From positions 124,001 through 188,000 of the forward strand of contig NZ_JAAOWU010000007.1 in assembly GCF_013778505.1 (NCBI RefSeq): a DNA stretch of 64,000 bases, read 5' to 3'. Position numbers and translations under genes: made by a program. Shown one piece after another: positions 53,439-64,000 of the stretch. The DNA comes from Pseudomonas sivasensis (GTDB lineage: Bacteria; Pseudomonadota; Gammaproteobacteria; Pseudomonadales; Pseudomonadaceae). The notes under the pieces are model-generated. The model had not been told where the DNA came from and made no database searches. It worked only from the letters and a program-made list of their open reading frames with translations. The stretch's first letter is position 1, and each line of letters starts with the position of its first letter.

Positions 53439-54143
53439 ATGTTGAAAGTCAGTGTTTACCGCTACAACCCTGATCAGGACGCTGCGCCGTTCATGCAGGA
53501 GTTCCAGGTCGATACCGGTGGTAAAGACCTGATGGTGCTGGATGTATTGGCACTGATCAAAGAGCAGGACGAGGGTTTCTCCTATCGTCGCTCTTGCCGT
53601 GAAGGTGTTTGCGGTTCCGACGGCATGAACATCAACGGCAAAAACGGCCTGGCGTGCATCACGCCGCTGTCCGCCGTTGTTAAAGGCAACAAGCTGATCG
53701 TTCGTCCTCTACCAGGTTTGCCGGTTATCCGTGACCTGGTCGTCGATATGAGCATCTTCTACAAGCAATACGAGAAAGTTAAGCCGTTCCTGCAGAACGA
53801 CACGCCGGCTCCGGCCATCGAGCGTCTGCAGTCCCCTGAAGAGCGTGAAAAGCTCGACGGTCTGTACGAGTGCATCCTGTGCGCCTGCTGCTCGACCTCG
53901 TGCCCGTCCTTCTGGTGGAACCCGGACAAGTTCCTGGGTCCAGCTGCCCTGCTGCAAGCGTATCGCTTCCTGGCAGACAGCCGTGACACCAAGACATCCG
54001 AGCGTCTGGCTTCGCTGGATGACCCGTTCAGCGTATTCCGCTGCCGCGGGATCATGAACTGCGTCAACGTATGTCCCAAAGGCCTGAACCCGACTAAGGC
54101 CATTGGTCACATCCGTAACATGCTGCTCCAAAGCGGCGTGTAA
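53439..54143 (+). CDS. sdhB: succinate dehydrogenase iron-sulfur subunit
   Basis: SdhB carries electrons from FAD to ubiquinone. The 234 residues contain the [2Fe-2S] motif CREGVCGSDGMNINGKNGLAC (about 55-75, written to mark the four Cys), the [4Fe-4S] motif CILCACCSTSCP and the [3Fe-4S] motif CRGIMNCVNVCPKGLNP. I use ATG 53439, where AAGGGTGG lies upstream; GTG 53430 in the same frame adds three residues. A 261-bp gap then separates it from sucA. Confidence 0.96.
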   Translation: MLKVSVYRYNPDQDAAPFMQEFQVDTGGKDLMVLDVLALIKEQDEGFSYRRSCREGVCGSDGMNINGKNGLACITPLSAVVKGNKLIVRPLPGLPVIRDLVVDMSIFYKQYEKVKPFLQNDTPAPAIERLQSPEEREKLDGLYECILCACCSTSCPSFWWNPDKFLGPAALLQAYRFLADSRDTKTSERLASLDDPFSVFRCRGIMNCVNVCPKGLNPTKAIGHIRNMLLQSGV

Positions 54144-54280
54144 CTGACGTTGTAACAAAGCAGGACCGTTGTGCCCGTAAATGCTGCGGCGCAGGCTTCA
54201 ACCGGCGCCGTAGTTTTAACTTGAGCAGCGACTTACAAAGCCGCGGCTCTTATTTTGAAGAAATGAGACAAGCAGGGGCA

Positions 54281-54298
54281 TTCGGGTTGGTACCCGAA
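54281..54298. other. hairpin in the sdhB-sucA gap
   Basis: TTCGGGT-TGGT-ACCCGAA forms a 7-bp stem with a 4-nt loop in the 261-bp intercistronic region. There is no T-run after it, so RNA processing or stability control is more likely than termination. Confidence 0.4.
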
Positions 54299-54404
54299 CT
54301 ATCAGCGTGATCCTAAGTGGCTTGTTTTGGTCGCTGCACTTGGCCTTTTGCAAGCAAACTCGGTGTTTCCGCCGGTGGTGTCCCCAAATCGAGGGTGACC
54401 AAGC

Positions 54405-57236
54405 ATGCAAGAAAGCGTGATGCAGCGCATGTGGAACAGCGGCTATCTTTCAGGTGGTAACGCTGCCTATGTGGAAGAGCTTTATGAGCTCTACCTGCAC
54501 GACCCTAACGCTGTGCCAGAAGAATGGCGCACCAAATTTCAGACGTTGTCTTCAGACGGCAACGCTGCCACCGATGTATCGCACGCAACGATTCGCGATC
54601 AGTTTGTGCTGCTGGCAAAGAACCAGCGCCGCGCCCAACCGGTTTCCGCCGGTAGCGTGAGCAGTGAGCATGAGAAGAAGCAAGTTGAAGTACTGCGACT
54701 GATCCAGGCCTACCGGATGCGTGGCCACCAGGCGGCCCAGCTTGACCCGCTGGGGCTCTGGCAGCGTCCTGCACCTGCTGACCTGTCGATCAATCATTAC
54801 GGCTTGACCAATGCCGATCTTGATACGACCTTCCGTGCCGGCGACCTGTTCATCGGCAAAGAGGAAGCGAGCCTACGCGAAATTCACGAAGCGTTGCAGC
54901 AGACATATTGCCGCACCATCGGCGCTGAGTTCACGCACATCACTGATTCCGAGCAACGTCACTGGTTCCAGCATCGCCTGGAAGGTGTGCGTGGCCGTCC
55001 GGTGCTGTCCGCCGACGTTCGCAGCCACCTGCTTGAGCGCGTGACCGCAGCTGAAGGTTTGGAAAAATACCTGGGCACCAAATACCCAGGCACCAAGCGT
55101 TTTGGCCTGGAAGGCGGCGAAAGCCTGATCCCGATGCTCGACGAGCTGATCCAGCGTTCCGGTTCCTACGGTACCAAGGAAATAGTGATCGGCATGGCTC
55201 ACCGTGGTCGCCTGAACGTGTTGGTCAACACCTTCGGCAAGAACCCGCGTGAACTGTTCGACGAGTTCGAAGGCAAGAAGAAGGTCGAGCTGGGTTCCGG
55301 CGACGTTAAATATCACCAGGGCTTCTCGTCCAACGTCATGACCACAGGCGGCGAAGTTCACCTGGCCATGGCCTTCAACCCATCCCACCTGGAAATCGTT
55401 TCTCCAGTGGTCGAGGGTTCGGTCCGTGCTCGTCAGGATCGTCGTAACGACACCACCGGTGAAAAGGTTCTGCCGATTTCCATCCACGGTGACGCGGCAT
55501 TCGCCGGTCAAGGCGTGGTACTGGAAACGTTCCAGATGTCGCAGACTCGCGGCTTCAAGACCGGCGGTACCGTTCACATCGTCATCAACAACCAGGTTGG
55601 CTTCACCATCAGCAACCCACTGGATGCGCGCTCCACCGAGTACGCCACCGACGTTGCCAAGATGATTCAGGCGCCGATCCTCCATGTGAATGGTGATGAT
55701 CCGGAAGCTGTGCTGTTCGTGACCCAACTGGCCGTCGACTATCGCATGCAGTTCAAGCGTGACGTGGTGATCGACCTGGTTTGCTACCGCCGTCGCGGTC
55801 ACAACGAAGCTGACGAACCAAGCGGCACCCAGCCGCTGATGTACCAGCAGATCACGAAGCAGCGCACCACACGTGAGCTGTATGCCGAAAGCCTGACGAA
55901 GGCCGGTATTGTTGATGATGCGCGTGTTCAGGCGAAGATCGATGAATACCGCAACGCGCTGGACAATGGTCTGCACGTAGTAAAAAGCCTGGTCAAAGAG
56001 CCGAACAAAGAGCTGTTCGTTGACTGGCGTCCGTACCTGGGTCACACCTGGACGGCGCGTCACGACACCTCGTTCGATCTGAAGACCCTGCAGGAACTGT
56101 CCGCCAAGCTGCTGGAAATCCCGGATGGCTTCGTGGTGCAGCGCCAGGTTGCGAAGATCTACGAAGACCGTCAGAAGATGCAAGCCGGCGGCCTGCCGAT
56201 CAACTGGGGCTATGCCGAAACCATGGCGTACGCGACCCTGGCGTTTGAAGGTCACCCGATCCGCATGACCGGCCAGGACATCGGCCGTGGTACGTTCTCG
56301 CACCGTCACGCGGTATTGCACAACCAGAAAGACGCGGGCACCTACATCCCGTTGCAGAACCTGTACGAAGGCCAGCCGCGTTTCGACCTGTACGATTCGT
56401 TCCTGTCCGAAGAAGCCGTACTGGCGTTCGAATACGGTTACTCAACCACCACGCCGCAGGCGCTGGTGATCTGGGAAGCCCAGTTCGGTGACTTCGCCAA
56501 CGGTGCCCAGGTGGTTATCGACCAGTTCATCACCAGCGGCGAGCACAAGTGGGGCCGTCTGTGCGGTCTGACCATGCTGCTGCCACACGGTTATGAAGGT
56601 CAGGGTCCGGAGCACTCCTCGGCCCGTCTGGAGCGTTACCTGCAGCTGTGCGCCGAGCACAACATCCAGGTGTGCGTGCCGACTACTCCGGCGCAGATCT
56701 ACCACTTGCTGCGTCGCCAGGTGATCCGCCCGCTGCGCAAGCCGCTGGTAGTGCTGACCCCGAAATCGCTGCTGCGTCACAAATTGGCCATCTCTACCCT
56801 GGAAGATCTGGCGGATGGTTCGTTCCAGACCGTGATTCCAGAGATCGATACGCTGGACGCGGCCAAGGTCACTCGCCTGATCCTGTGCAGCGGCAAGGTC
56901 TACTACGACCTGCTGGAAAAACGTCGTGCCGAGGGCCGCGAAGACATCGCCATCGTACGTATCGAACAGCTTTACCCGTTCCCGGAAGATGACCTCATGG
57001 AGATCATCGCGCCTTACACCAACCTCACTAATGTTGTGTGGTGTCAGGAAGAACCGATGAACCAAGGCGCTTGGTACAGCAGCCAGCATCACCTGCGTCG
57101 CAGTATCGGCAACCACAACAAGGCCTTGGGCCTGGAGTACGCCGGTCGTGATGCTTCTGCTGCACCTGCTTGTGGTTATGCGTCGATGCACGCCGAGCAG
57201 CAGGAAAAACTGCTGCAAGATGCTTTCACTGTTTAA
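54405..57236 (+). CDS. sucA: 2-oxoglutarate dehydrogenase E1 component
   Basis: SucA is the ThDP-dependent decarboxylase of the 2-oxoglutarate dehydrogenase complex. The 943 residues begin with the E2-binding region (LSGGNAAYVEELYELYLHDPNAVPEEW), then GMAHRGRLNVLVNTFGK (about 262), the ThDP/Mg motif HGDAAFAGQGVVLETFQ (about 362) and INNQVGFTISNP, and end with the transketolase-like C-terminal domain. GAGGGTGACC precedes the ATG. It follows sdhB after 261 bp and precedes sucB by 44 bp, as in other pseudomonads. Confidence 0.97.
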   Translation: MQESVMQRMWNSGYLSGGNAAYVEELYELYLHDPNAVPEEWRTKFQTLSSDGNAATDVSHATIRDQFVLLAKNQRRAQPVSAGSVSSEHEKKQVEVLRLIQAYRMRGHQAAQLDPLGLWQRPAPADLSINHYGLTNADLDTTFRAGDLFIGKEEASLREIHEALQQTYCRTIGAEFTHITDSEQRHWFQHRLEGVRGRPVLSADVRSHLLERVTAAEGLEKYLGTKYPGTKRFGLEGGESLIPMLDELIQRSGSYGTKEIVIGMAHRGRLNVLVNTFGKNPRELFDEFEGKKKVELGSGDVKYHQGFSSNVMTTGGEVHLAMAFNPSHLEIVSPVVEGSVRARQDRRNDTTGEKVLPISIHGDAAFAGQGVVLETFQMSQTRGFKTGGTVHIVINNQVGFTISNPLDARSTEYATDVAKMIQAPILHVNGDDPEAVLFVTQLAVDYRMQFKRDVVIDLVCYRRRGHNEADEPSGTQPLMYQQITKQRTTRELYAESLTKAGIVDDARVQAKIDEYRNALDNGLHVVKSLVKEPNKELFVDWRPYLGHTWTARHDTSFDLKTLQELSAKLLEIPDGFVVQRQVAKIYEDRQKMQAGGLPINWGYAETMAYATLAFEGHPIRMTGQDIGRGTFSHRHAVLHNQKDAGTYIPLQNLYEGQPRFDLYDSFLSEEAVLAFEYGYSTTTPQALVIWEAQFGDFANGAQVVIDQFITSGEHKWGRLCGLTMLLPHGYEGQGPEHSSARLERYLQLCAEHNIQVCVPTTPAQIYHLLRRQVIRPLRKPLVVLTPKSLLRHKLAISTLEDLADGSFQTVIPEIDTLDAAKVTRLILCSGKVYYDLLEKRRAEGREDIAIVRIEQLYPFPEDDLMEIIAPYTNLTNVVWCQEEPMNQGAWYSSQHHLRRSIGNHNKALGLEYAGRDASAAPACGYASMHAEQQEKLLQDAFTV

Positions 57237-57280
57237 CGCCTTCGCGCTGACTGAAACCGAATTTTAAGGACCCACAGATA

Positions 57281-58504
57281 ATGGCTATCGAAATCAAAGC
57301 CCCGTCATTCCCGGAATCGGTTGCCGATGGCACCGTTGCCACTTGGCACAAGAAACCAGGCGACGCTGTAAAGCGTGACGACCTGATCGTCGACATCGAG
57401 ACCGACAAAGTCGTTCTGGAAGTGTTGGCCGAAGCTGACGGCGTACTGGGCGCAATCGTTGCCGAAGAGGGCGCTACCGTTCTGTCGAACCAGGTACTGG
57501 GCTCGATCGAAGAAGGCAGCGCTGCCGCTGCTCCTGCTGCCGCTGCTGCACCGGCCGCTGCCTCGGCACCTGCTGCCGCTCCGGCTGCGGGTGGTGAAGA
57601 TCCAATCGCTGCACCGGCTGCGCGTCAGCTGGCTGAAGAAAACGGTATCAACCTGGCTTCCATCAAAGGCACCGGTAAAGACGGCCGTGTGACCAAGGAA
57701 GATGTGGTTGCTGCTGTTGAAGCCAAGAAAAACGCTCCTGCTGCTGCGCCTGCCAAGGCTGCTGCCCCGGCTGCCGCTGCTCCTGTGTTCGCTGCTGGCG
57801 ACCGCACCGAGAAGCGTGTTCCGATGACCCGCGTTCGTGCCACCGTGGCCAAGCGCCTGGTTGAAGCACAGTCGAACATGGCGATGCTGACTACTTTCAA
57901 CGAAGTCGACATGACCGAAGTCATGGCCCTGCGTTCGAAGTACAAGGATCTGTTCGAGAAGTCCCACAACGGCGTGCGCCTGGGCTTCATGTCGTTCTTC
58001 GTGAAAGCGGCCACCGAAGCGCTGAAACGCTTCCCGGCAGTCAACGCTTCCATCGACGGCGGCGACATCGTTTACCACGGCTATGCAGACGTCGGCGTTG
58101 CCGTGTCCAGCGACCGTGGCCTGGTGGTTCCGGTCCTGCGTAACGCCGAGCTGATGAGCCTGGCCGAAATCGAAGGCGGCATCGCCGGCTTCGGCAAGAA
58201 AGCCCGTGACGGCAAGCTGACCATCGACGAGATGACCGGTGGTACCTTCACCATCACCAACGGTGGTACCTTCGGTTCGATGATGTCGACCCCGATCGTC
58301 AACCCGCCACAAGCCGCGATCCTGGGCATGCACAACATCATCCAGCGTCCGATGGCGATCAACGGCCAAGTCGTGATCCGCCCAATGATGTACCTGGCAC
58401 TGTCTTACGATCACCGCCTGATCGATGGTAAAGAAGCCGTGACTTTCCTGGTGACCATCAAGAACCTGCTGGAAGACCCGGCTCGTCTGCTGCTGGATAT
58501 CTGA
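57281..58504 (+). CDS. sucB: 2-oxoglutarate dehydrogenase E2 component (dihydrolipoyl succinyltransferase)
   Basis: SucB is the succinyltransferase core. The 407 residues comprise one lipoyl domain (residues 1-77) with the lipoylated Lys in [10 protein letters not shown], an Ala/Pro linker (about 82-105), an E3/E1-binding domain ([33 protein letters not shown] at about 108-142) and a catalytic domain ending with [16 protein letters not shown], where His and Asp are catalytic. AAGGACC lies upstream of the ATG. A hairpin follows in the gap to lpdG. Confidence 0.97.
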   Translation: MAIEIKAPSFPESVADGTVATWHKKPGDAVKRDDLIVDIETDKVVLEVLAEADGVLGAIVAEEGATVLSNQVLGSIEEGSAAAAPAAAAAPAAASAPAAAPAAGGEDPIAAPAARQLAEENGINLASIKGTGKDGRVTKEDVVAAVEAKKNAPAAAPAKAAAPAAAAPVFAAGDRTEKRVPMTRVRATVAKRLVEAQSNMAMLTTFNEVDMTEVMALRSKYKDLFEKSHNGVRLGFMSFFVKAATEALKRFPAVNASIDGGDIVYHGYADVGVAVSSDRGLVVPVLRNAELMSLAEIEGGIAGFGKKARDGKLTIDEMTGGTFTITNGGTFGSMMSTPIVNPPQAAILGMHNIIQRPMAINGQVVIRPMMYLALSYDHRLIDGKEAVTFLVTIKNLLEDPARLLLDI

Positions 58505-58527
58505 TAGAAGCAGCTGCAGGCTCCGGG

Positions 58528-60039
<1,512 letters not shown>

Positions 60040-60244
60040 GCGAGATAATAAGAAACCACGGCGGAGTTGCCCGTCGTGAGCCTTGCGCGCAAGACTCACC
60101 GCGGAATATCCGCTGGACGCAGTCTTGCGCAGCTTTACGGGCCTTAAAGCCCAGCAAGTTGCGCAAGCAGCAGTCACAGGTGGCGCGGCACTCATAATGA
60201 GCGCAGCGCCGAATGCGCAGTACCTAACGAAGACGGTAAAAAGC
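60040..60244. other. lpdG-sucC intercistronic region with TTGCGC repeats
   Basis: This 205-nt gap carries several related TTGCGC-based elements: CTTGCGCGCAAG (a palindrome at 60082-60093), GTCTTGCGCAG near 60122-60132 and TTGCGCAA (palindrome, 60159-60166), plus a small GGGC/GCCC hairpin between. No gene is seen. It may hold a separate sucCD promoter or an RNA-structured spacer. Confidence 0.45.
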
Positions 60245-61411
60245 ATGAATCTTCACGAGTATCAGGGTAAGCAGCTGTTCGCTGAATACGGCCTGCCAGT
60301 ATCCAAGGGCTACGCAGTAGACACCCCGGAAGCAGCAGCAGAAGCCTGCGACAAAATCGGCGGCACCGAGTGGGTTGTCAAAGCCCAGGTCCACGCTGGT
60401 GGTCGCGGTAAAGCGGGCGGCGTTAAGCTGGTTCGCAGCAAAGAAGACGCCAAGGCCTTCGCACAGCAATGGCTGGGCAAGCGTCTGGTGACTTACCAGA
60501 CTGATGCCAATGGCCAGCCAGTCACCAAGATCCTGGTTGAATCGTGCACTGATATCGCTAAAGAGCTGTACCTGGGCGCTGTCGTTGACCGTTCGAGCCG
60601 TCGCATCGTGTTCATGGCTTCCACCGAAGGTGGCGTGGACATTGAGAAGATCGCCGAAGAAACCCCAGAAAAAATTCTGAAAGCCACTATCGATCCACTG
60701 GTTGGCGCTCAGCCGTTCCAGGGTCGTGAGCTGGCTTTCCAGTTGGGTCTGGAAGGCAAGCAAGTTGCCCAGTTCGCCAAGATCTTCGTAGGTCTGGCCA
60801 AACTGTTCCAGGATCACGATCTGGCTCTGCTGGAAGTGAACCCGCTGGTGATCAAGGCTGATGGCGATCTGCACTGCCTCGATGCCAAGATCAACATCGA
60901 CGCCAACGCCATGTACCGTCAGCCTAAGCTGAAGACTTTCCACGATCCGTCGCAAGACGATCCGCGCGAAGCGCACGCTGCCAAGTTCGAACTGAACTAC
61001 GTAGCCCTGGAAGGTAACATCGGTTGCATGGTCAACGGTGCTGGCCTGGCCATGGGTACCATGGACATCGTCAACCTGCATGGCGGCAAACCAGCCAACT
61101 TCCTCGACGTAGGCGGCGGTGCTACCAAAGAACGCGTTACCGAAGCCTTCAAGATCATCCTGTCCGACTCCAACGTCGCAGCAGTGCTGGTAAACATCTT
61201 CGGCGGCATCGTTCGTTGCGACATGATTGCCGAAGGCATCATCGGTGCAGTGAAAGAAGTTGGCGTTAAAATCCCGGTTGTTGTTCGCCTTGAAGGTAAC
61301 AACGCTGAACTGGGCGCTAAAGTACTGGCAGAAAGCGGTTTGAACATCATCGCGGCTACCAGCCTGACCGACGCTGCTCAACAAGTTGTTAAAGCTGCGG
61401 AGGGCAAATAA
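60245..61411 (+). CDS. sucC: succinyl-CoA synthetase beta subunit
   Basis: SucC with SucD converts succinyl-CoA, phosphate and ADP (or GDP) to succinate, CoA and nucleoside triphosphate. The 388 residues have the ATP-grasp domain ([37 protein letters not shown] at about 46-62; [13 protein letters not shown]) and the CoA-ligase domain with [17 protein letters not shown] and [19 protein letters not shown] 60245 is the family start. It overlaps sucD by one base. Confidence 0.96.
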   Translation: MNLHEYQGKQLFAEYGLPVSKGYAVDTPEAAAEACDKIGGTEWVVKAQVHAGGRGKAGGVKLVRSKEDAKAFAQQWLGKRLVTYQTDANGQPVTKILVESCTDIAKELYLGAVVDRSSRRIVFMASTEGGVDIEKIAEETPEKILKATIDPLVGAQPFQGRELAFQLGLEGKQVAQFAKIFVGLAKLFQDHDLALLEVNPLVIKADGDLHCLDAKINIDANAMYRQPKLKTFHDPSQDDPREAHAAKFELNYVALEGNIGCMVNGAGLAMGTMDIVNLHGGKPANFLDVGGGATKERVTEAFKIILSDSNVAAVLVNIFGGIVRCDMIAEGIIGAVKEVGVKIPVVVRLEGNNAELGAKVLAESGLNIIAATSLTDAAQQVVKAAEGK

Positions 61412-62292
61412 TGAGCGTCCTGATCAATAAAGACACCAAAGTTATCTGCCAGGGTATTACCGGTTCGCAAGGTAGTTTCCACACCCAGCAAGCCATCGAA
61501 TACGGCACCAAGATGGTTGGCGGCGTAACTCCTGGTAAAGGCGGCACCGAGCACCTGGGTCTGCCAGTGTTCAACACCGTGAAAGATGCTGTAGCTGCCA
61601 CTGGCGCCACCGCCAGCGTGATCTACGTTCCAGCTCCTTTCTGCAAGGACTCCATCCTGGAAGCAGCATTCGGCGGCATCAAGCTGATCGTCTGCATCAC
61701 AGAAGGCATTCCTACCCTGGACATGCTGGACGCTAAAGTTAAGTGCGACGAACTGGGCGTTGTCCTGATCGGCCCTAACTGCCCAGGCGTGATCACCCCA
61801 GGCGAATGCAAGATCGGCATCATGCCAGGTCACATTCACTTGCCAGGTAAAGTCGGTATCGTTTCCCGTTCCGGCACCCTGACCTACGAAGCTGTCAAGC
61901 AAACTACTGACGCCGGTTTCGGTCAGTCGACTTGCGTCGGCATCGGCGGTGACCCGATCCCAGGTTCGAACTTCATCGACATCCTGAAGCTGTTCCAGGA
62001 AGACCCGAAGACCGAAGCGATCGTGATGATCGGTGAGATCGGCGGTTCGGCTGAAGAAGAAGCGGCTGCCTACATCAAGGCACACGTGACCAAGCCGGTT
62101 GTTTCCTACATCGCTGGTGTGACTGCCCCTGCGGGCAAGCGCATGGGCCATGCTGGCGCAATCATCTCTGGCGGCAAAGGCACTGCAGACGAGAAGTTTG
62201 CTGCCCTGGAAGACGCAGGCGTTAAAACCGTGCGTTCGCTGGCAGACATCGGCAAGGCTTTGTCCGAGCTGACCGGTTGGGCTGTCAAGTAA
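61411..62292 (+). CDS. sucD: succinyl-CoA synthetase alpha subunit
   Basis: SucD binds CoA and carries the phosphohistidine. The 293 residues show the CoA-binding [35 protein letters not shown] and the active His in [20 protein letters not shown] (about residue 247). It is the last gene of the sdh-suc gene run and ends 30 bp before a terminator. Confidence 0.96.
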   Translation: MSVLINKDTKVICQGITGSQGSFHTQQAIEYGTKMVGGVTPGKGGTEHLGLPVFNTVKDAVAATGATASVIYVPAPFCKDSILEAAFGGIKLIVCITEGIPTLDMLDAKVKCDELGVVLIGPNCPGVITPGECKIGIMPGHIHLPGKVGIVSRSGTLTYEAVKQTTDAGFGQSTCVGIGGDPIPGSNFIDILKLFQEDPKTEAIVMIGEIGGSAEEEAAAYIKAHVTKPVVSYIAGVTAPAGKRMGHAGAIISGGKGTADEKFAALEDAGVKTVRSLADIGKALSELTGWAVK

Positions 62293-62321
62293 GCTTCGCG
62301 CTTAGCTGACGCTTTACCAGC

Positions 62322-62345
62322 AAAGGCCACCTTCGGGTGGCCTTT
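62322..62345 (+). terminator. terminator after sucD
   Basis: AAAGGCCACC-TTCG-GGTGGCCTTT forms a 10-bp stem with a tetraloop, then a short run TTTGTG. It is a typical intrinsic terminator with a modest T tract. Confidence 0.85.
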
Positions 62346-62441
62346 GTGCGTTTGGATGTACTCGATCCTATGTAAGGGGCAGTGCGACGATTCAACTAGC
62401 CCTCACACATTTGTTTGTATTGCCAACATAAGTATGAAAAC

Positions 62442-62459
62442 GCGACATCAAGATGTCGC
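62442..62459. promoter_or_regulatory. 18-bp palindrome upstream of brnQ
   Basis: GCGACATC-AA-GATGTCGC has 8-bp perfect arms and a 2-nt centre, 193 bp before the brnQ start. Its symmetry suggests a dimeric repressor or activator site; no regulator gene is adjacent. Confidence 0.5.
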
Positions 62460-62651
62460 TTATCGGACAGTTCGCCCCGCAACAGTGCGTTTGTCAGCCT
62501 GATTCTGTAACCTACCCGCCTCTTTATGCGCTGGCCTCCCAAAAGGAAGCCGCGCGCTAGACCGGTCGGCCCCATCAGGGCCGGCAGTATTTCCCTCATC
62601 CACAGGGAATCCCTCTCTAAATTCCGATTCAGTAGTGTGGTATTTCCCGAA

Positions 62652-63965
62652 ATGAAAGTGTTGAAAAGCCAGGATATCCTGGCGCTGGGCTTCATGACCT
62701 TTGCCCTGTTCGTGGGCGCCGGTAACATCATCTTCCCGCCTATCGTTGGCTTGCAGTCCGGACCTCACGTCTGGATGGCGGCGTTGGGCTTCCTGATCAC
62801 CGCAGTGGGTTTGCCAGTGGTCACCGTGATTGCCCTCGCCAAGGTCGGCGGTGGAATGGATGCGTTGAGCAGCCCGATCGGCAAGATCGCCGGTGGCCTG
62901 CTTGCGGCGGCTGCGTATCTGGCGGTAGGACCGCTGTTCGCTACCCCGCGTACCGCGACGGTGTCCTTTGAAGTCGGCTTGGCGCCGCTCACCGGTGAAA
63001 GCCCGTTGGCGCTGTTCCTCTATAGCTCCGTTTACTTCCTGGTGGTGTTCTTTGTGTCCCTGTACCCAGGGCGCCTGCTGGACACTGTCGGTCGTTTCCT
63101 TGCGCCGTTGAAGATCATCGCGTTAGCCATCCTCGGCATCGCTGCGTTTGCCTTGCCGGCCGGTGAGGTGGGTGTCGCCACTCCGGAATATGTCGCTGCA
63201 CCGTTCTCCCAAGGTTTTATCAATGGTTATCTGACCATGGACACCCTTGGTGCTCTGGTATTCGGCATTGTGATCGTCAACGCTATCCGCTCCCGTGGTG
63301 TTGATTCGCCCAAGCTGATCACCCGCTACGCGATCATCGCTGGCCTGATTGCTGGCGTTGGTCTTGCGCTGGTGTACGTCAGCCTGTTCCGCCTTGGTGC
63401 GGGAAGTCATGAAGTGGCCGCTGGTGCGGCTAATGGCGCAGCCGTACTGCACGCGTACGTGCAACACACCTTCGGCTCCCTGGGCAGTGGTTTCCTGGCG
63501 GTGTTGATTTCCTTGGCATGCCTGGTTACCGCGGTTGGCCTGACCTGCGCTTGCGCCGAGTACTTCAGCAAAATCCTGCCGCTGTCCTACAAGACCCTGG
63601 TAGTGATCCTGGCGCTGTTCTCGTTGTTCGTGTCCAACCTGGGCCTGACTAAGCTGATTGCCTTTTCGATCCCGGTGCTTACCGCGATCTACCCGCCGTG
63701 CATCGTGCTGGTGGCCCTGAGCTTCTGCAAAGACTTCTGGCAGGAACAGGGCCGGATCGTTGGCCCGGTGATGCTGGTGTCGTTCATCTTTGGCTGCATT
63801 GATGCGCTGAAGGGCGCGGGCTTTGCCGACTGGCTGCCGTCGCAACTGGCGCATCTGCCGCTGAGCGAGCAGGGCCTGGCGTGGTTGGTGCCGTCGGTAA
63901 TGACCTTGGTCGTGGCTGTGGTGGTTGATCGTATGCTTGGCAAGCGTAGCGAAGCGATCGCGTAA
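62652..63965 (+). CDS. brnQ: branched-chain amino acid carrier BrnQ/BraB family
   Basis: The 437-residue membrane protein has about 12 transmembrane segments and couples Leu, Ile and Val uptake to Na+ or H+. The N-terminus [37 protein letters not shown] and [17 protein letters not shown] are family hallmarks, of which GNIIFPP and ATPRT are the core. Length equals BraB and BraZ of P. aeruginosa. ATG at 62652 is preferred over a frame starting at 62526, which adds 42 residues without family character. A stem sequence lies after its stop but is cut by the window edge. Confidence 0.94.
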   Translation: MKVLKSQDILALGFMTFALFVGAGNIIFPPIVGLQSGPHVWMAALGFLITAVGLPVVTVIALAKVGGGMDALSSPIGKIAGGLLAAAAYLAVGPLFATPRTATVSFEVGLAPLTGESPLALFLYSSVYFLVVFFVSLYPGRLLDTVGRFLAPLKIIALAILGIAAFALPAGEVGVATPEYVAAPFSQGFINGYLTMDTLGALVFGIVIVNAIRSRGVDSPKLITRYAIIAGLIAGVGLALVYVSLFRLGAGSHEVAAGAANGAAVLHAYVQHTFGSLGSGFLAVLISLACLVTAVGLTCACAEYFSKILPLSYKTLVVILALFSLFVSNLGLTKLIAFSIPVLTAIYPPCIVLVALSFCKDFWQEQGRIVGPVMLVSFIFGCIDALKGAGFADWLPSQLAHLPLSEQGLAWLVPSVMTLVVAVVVDRMLGKRSEAIA

Positions 63966-64000
63966 CACCGCTTCAAGGCTGCACAGAAATGCCCCGTATC

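Larger units (their letters stand above)
62293..62651. other. 359-bp region between sucD and brnQ
   Basis: It contains the sucD terminator (62322-62345), an 18-bp palindrome at 62442-62459 and, close to brnQ, a GGCCC/GGGCC hairpin near 62568-62583. No reading frame looks like a gene. Confidence 0.6.

Overview
The window looks like chromosome of a Pseudomonas of the P. fluorescens group. Supporting signs are high G+C with CTG/GCC-rich codons, Pseudomonas-type gene sets (a ccmABCDEFGHI run next to a fliK/flhB-like pair; gcl-hyi-glxR-ttuD-pyk; gltA divergent from sdhCDAB-sucAB-lpdG-sucCD), and many GTGGGAGGGGGCTTGC palindromes that match the REP/REPIN repeats of this group. No rRNA, tRNA, CRISPR array, prophage or complete insertion sequence was seen.

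Layout. 1-5100: a truncated LuxR-type response regulator, a receiver-only protein, dgt, an EAL phosphodiesterase and a yqjD/yqjE-like membrane operon. 5.4-13 kb: ammonium channel, CPA2 antiporter, glutaredoxin-like protein, a small gene behind a LexA box, pseudouridine synthase, lipoprotein and the molybdenum cofactor genes mobA, moaB, moeA. 13-22.6 kb: an flhB-C-terminal-like gene and a fliK-like gene facing away from the cytochrome c maturation operon ccmA-I, which ends with a lipoprotein gene and a strong terminator. 22.7-28.3 kb is the accessory part: an orphan protein, wreckage of a C-P lyase operon around an intact phnN, a divergent ArsR/P450 pair, a fused and broken hicAB, and an MFS exporter. 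28.5-31.5 kb: sulfate-binding protein, ion channel, urea channel.

31.5-38.7 kb is a glyoxylate assimilation unit. Gcl condenses glyoxylate to tartronate semialdehyde, Hyi interconverts it with hydroxypyruvate, GlxR reduces it to glycerate, TtuD phosphorylates glycerate, and pyruvate kinase completes the route to pyruvate. Two perfect TTGTATACAA palindromes lie in the gcl/glcG-like divergent promoter. 38.8-47 kb holds a RutR-like TetR regulator, a DUF808 protein, an orphan protein, mlaA with an alpha/beta hydrolase, a GH17 membrane protein and a betaine-type binding protein. 47-49 kb is a yjcH-actP acetate uptake pair. 49.2-62.3 kb is the TCA cluster with recognisable divergent promoters. The window ends with a BrnQ-type branched-chain amino acid carrier.

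No convincing new multi-gene system was found. The best leads are BvgA/EvgA-like half-sites around the two response regulators, a LexA-controlled small gene, a ccmG allele with a foreign-looking 5' third, the phn and hic relics, an inverted-repeat leader before the ammonium channel, the twin palindromes at gcl, and two orphan proteins.
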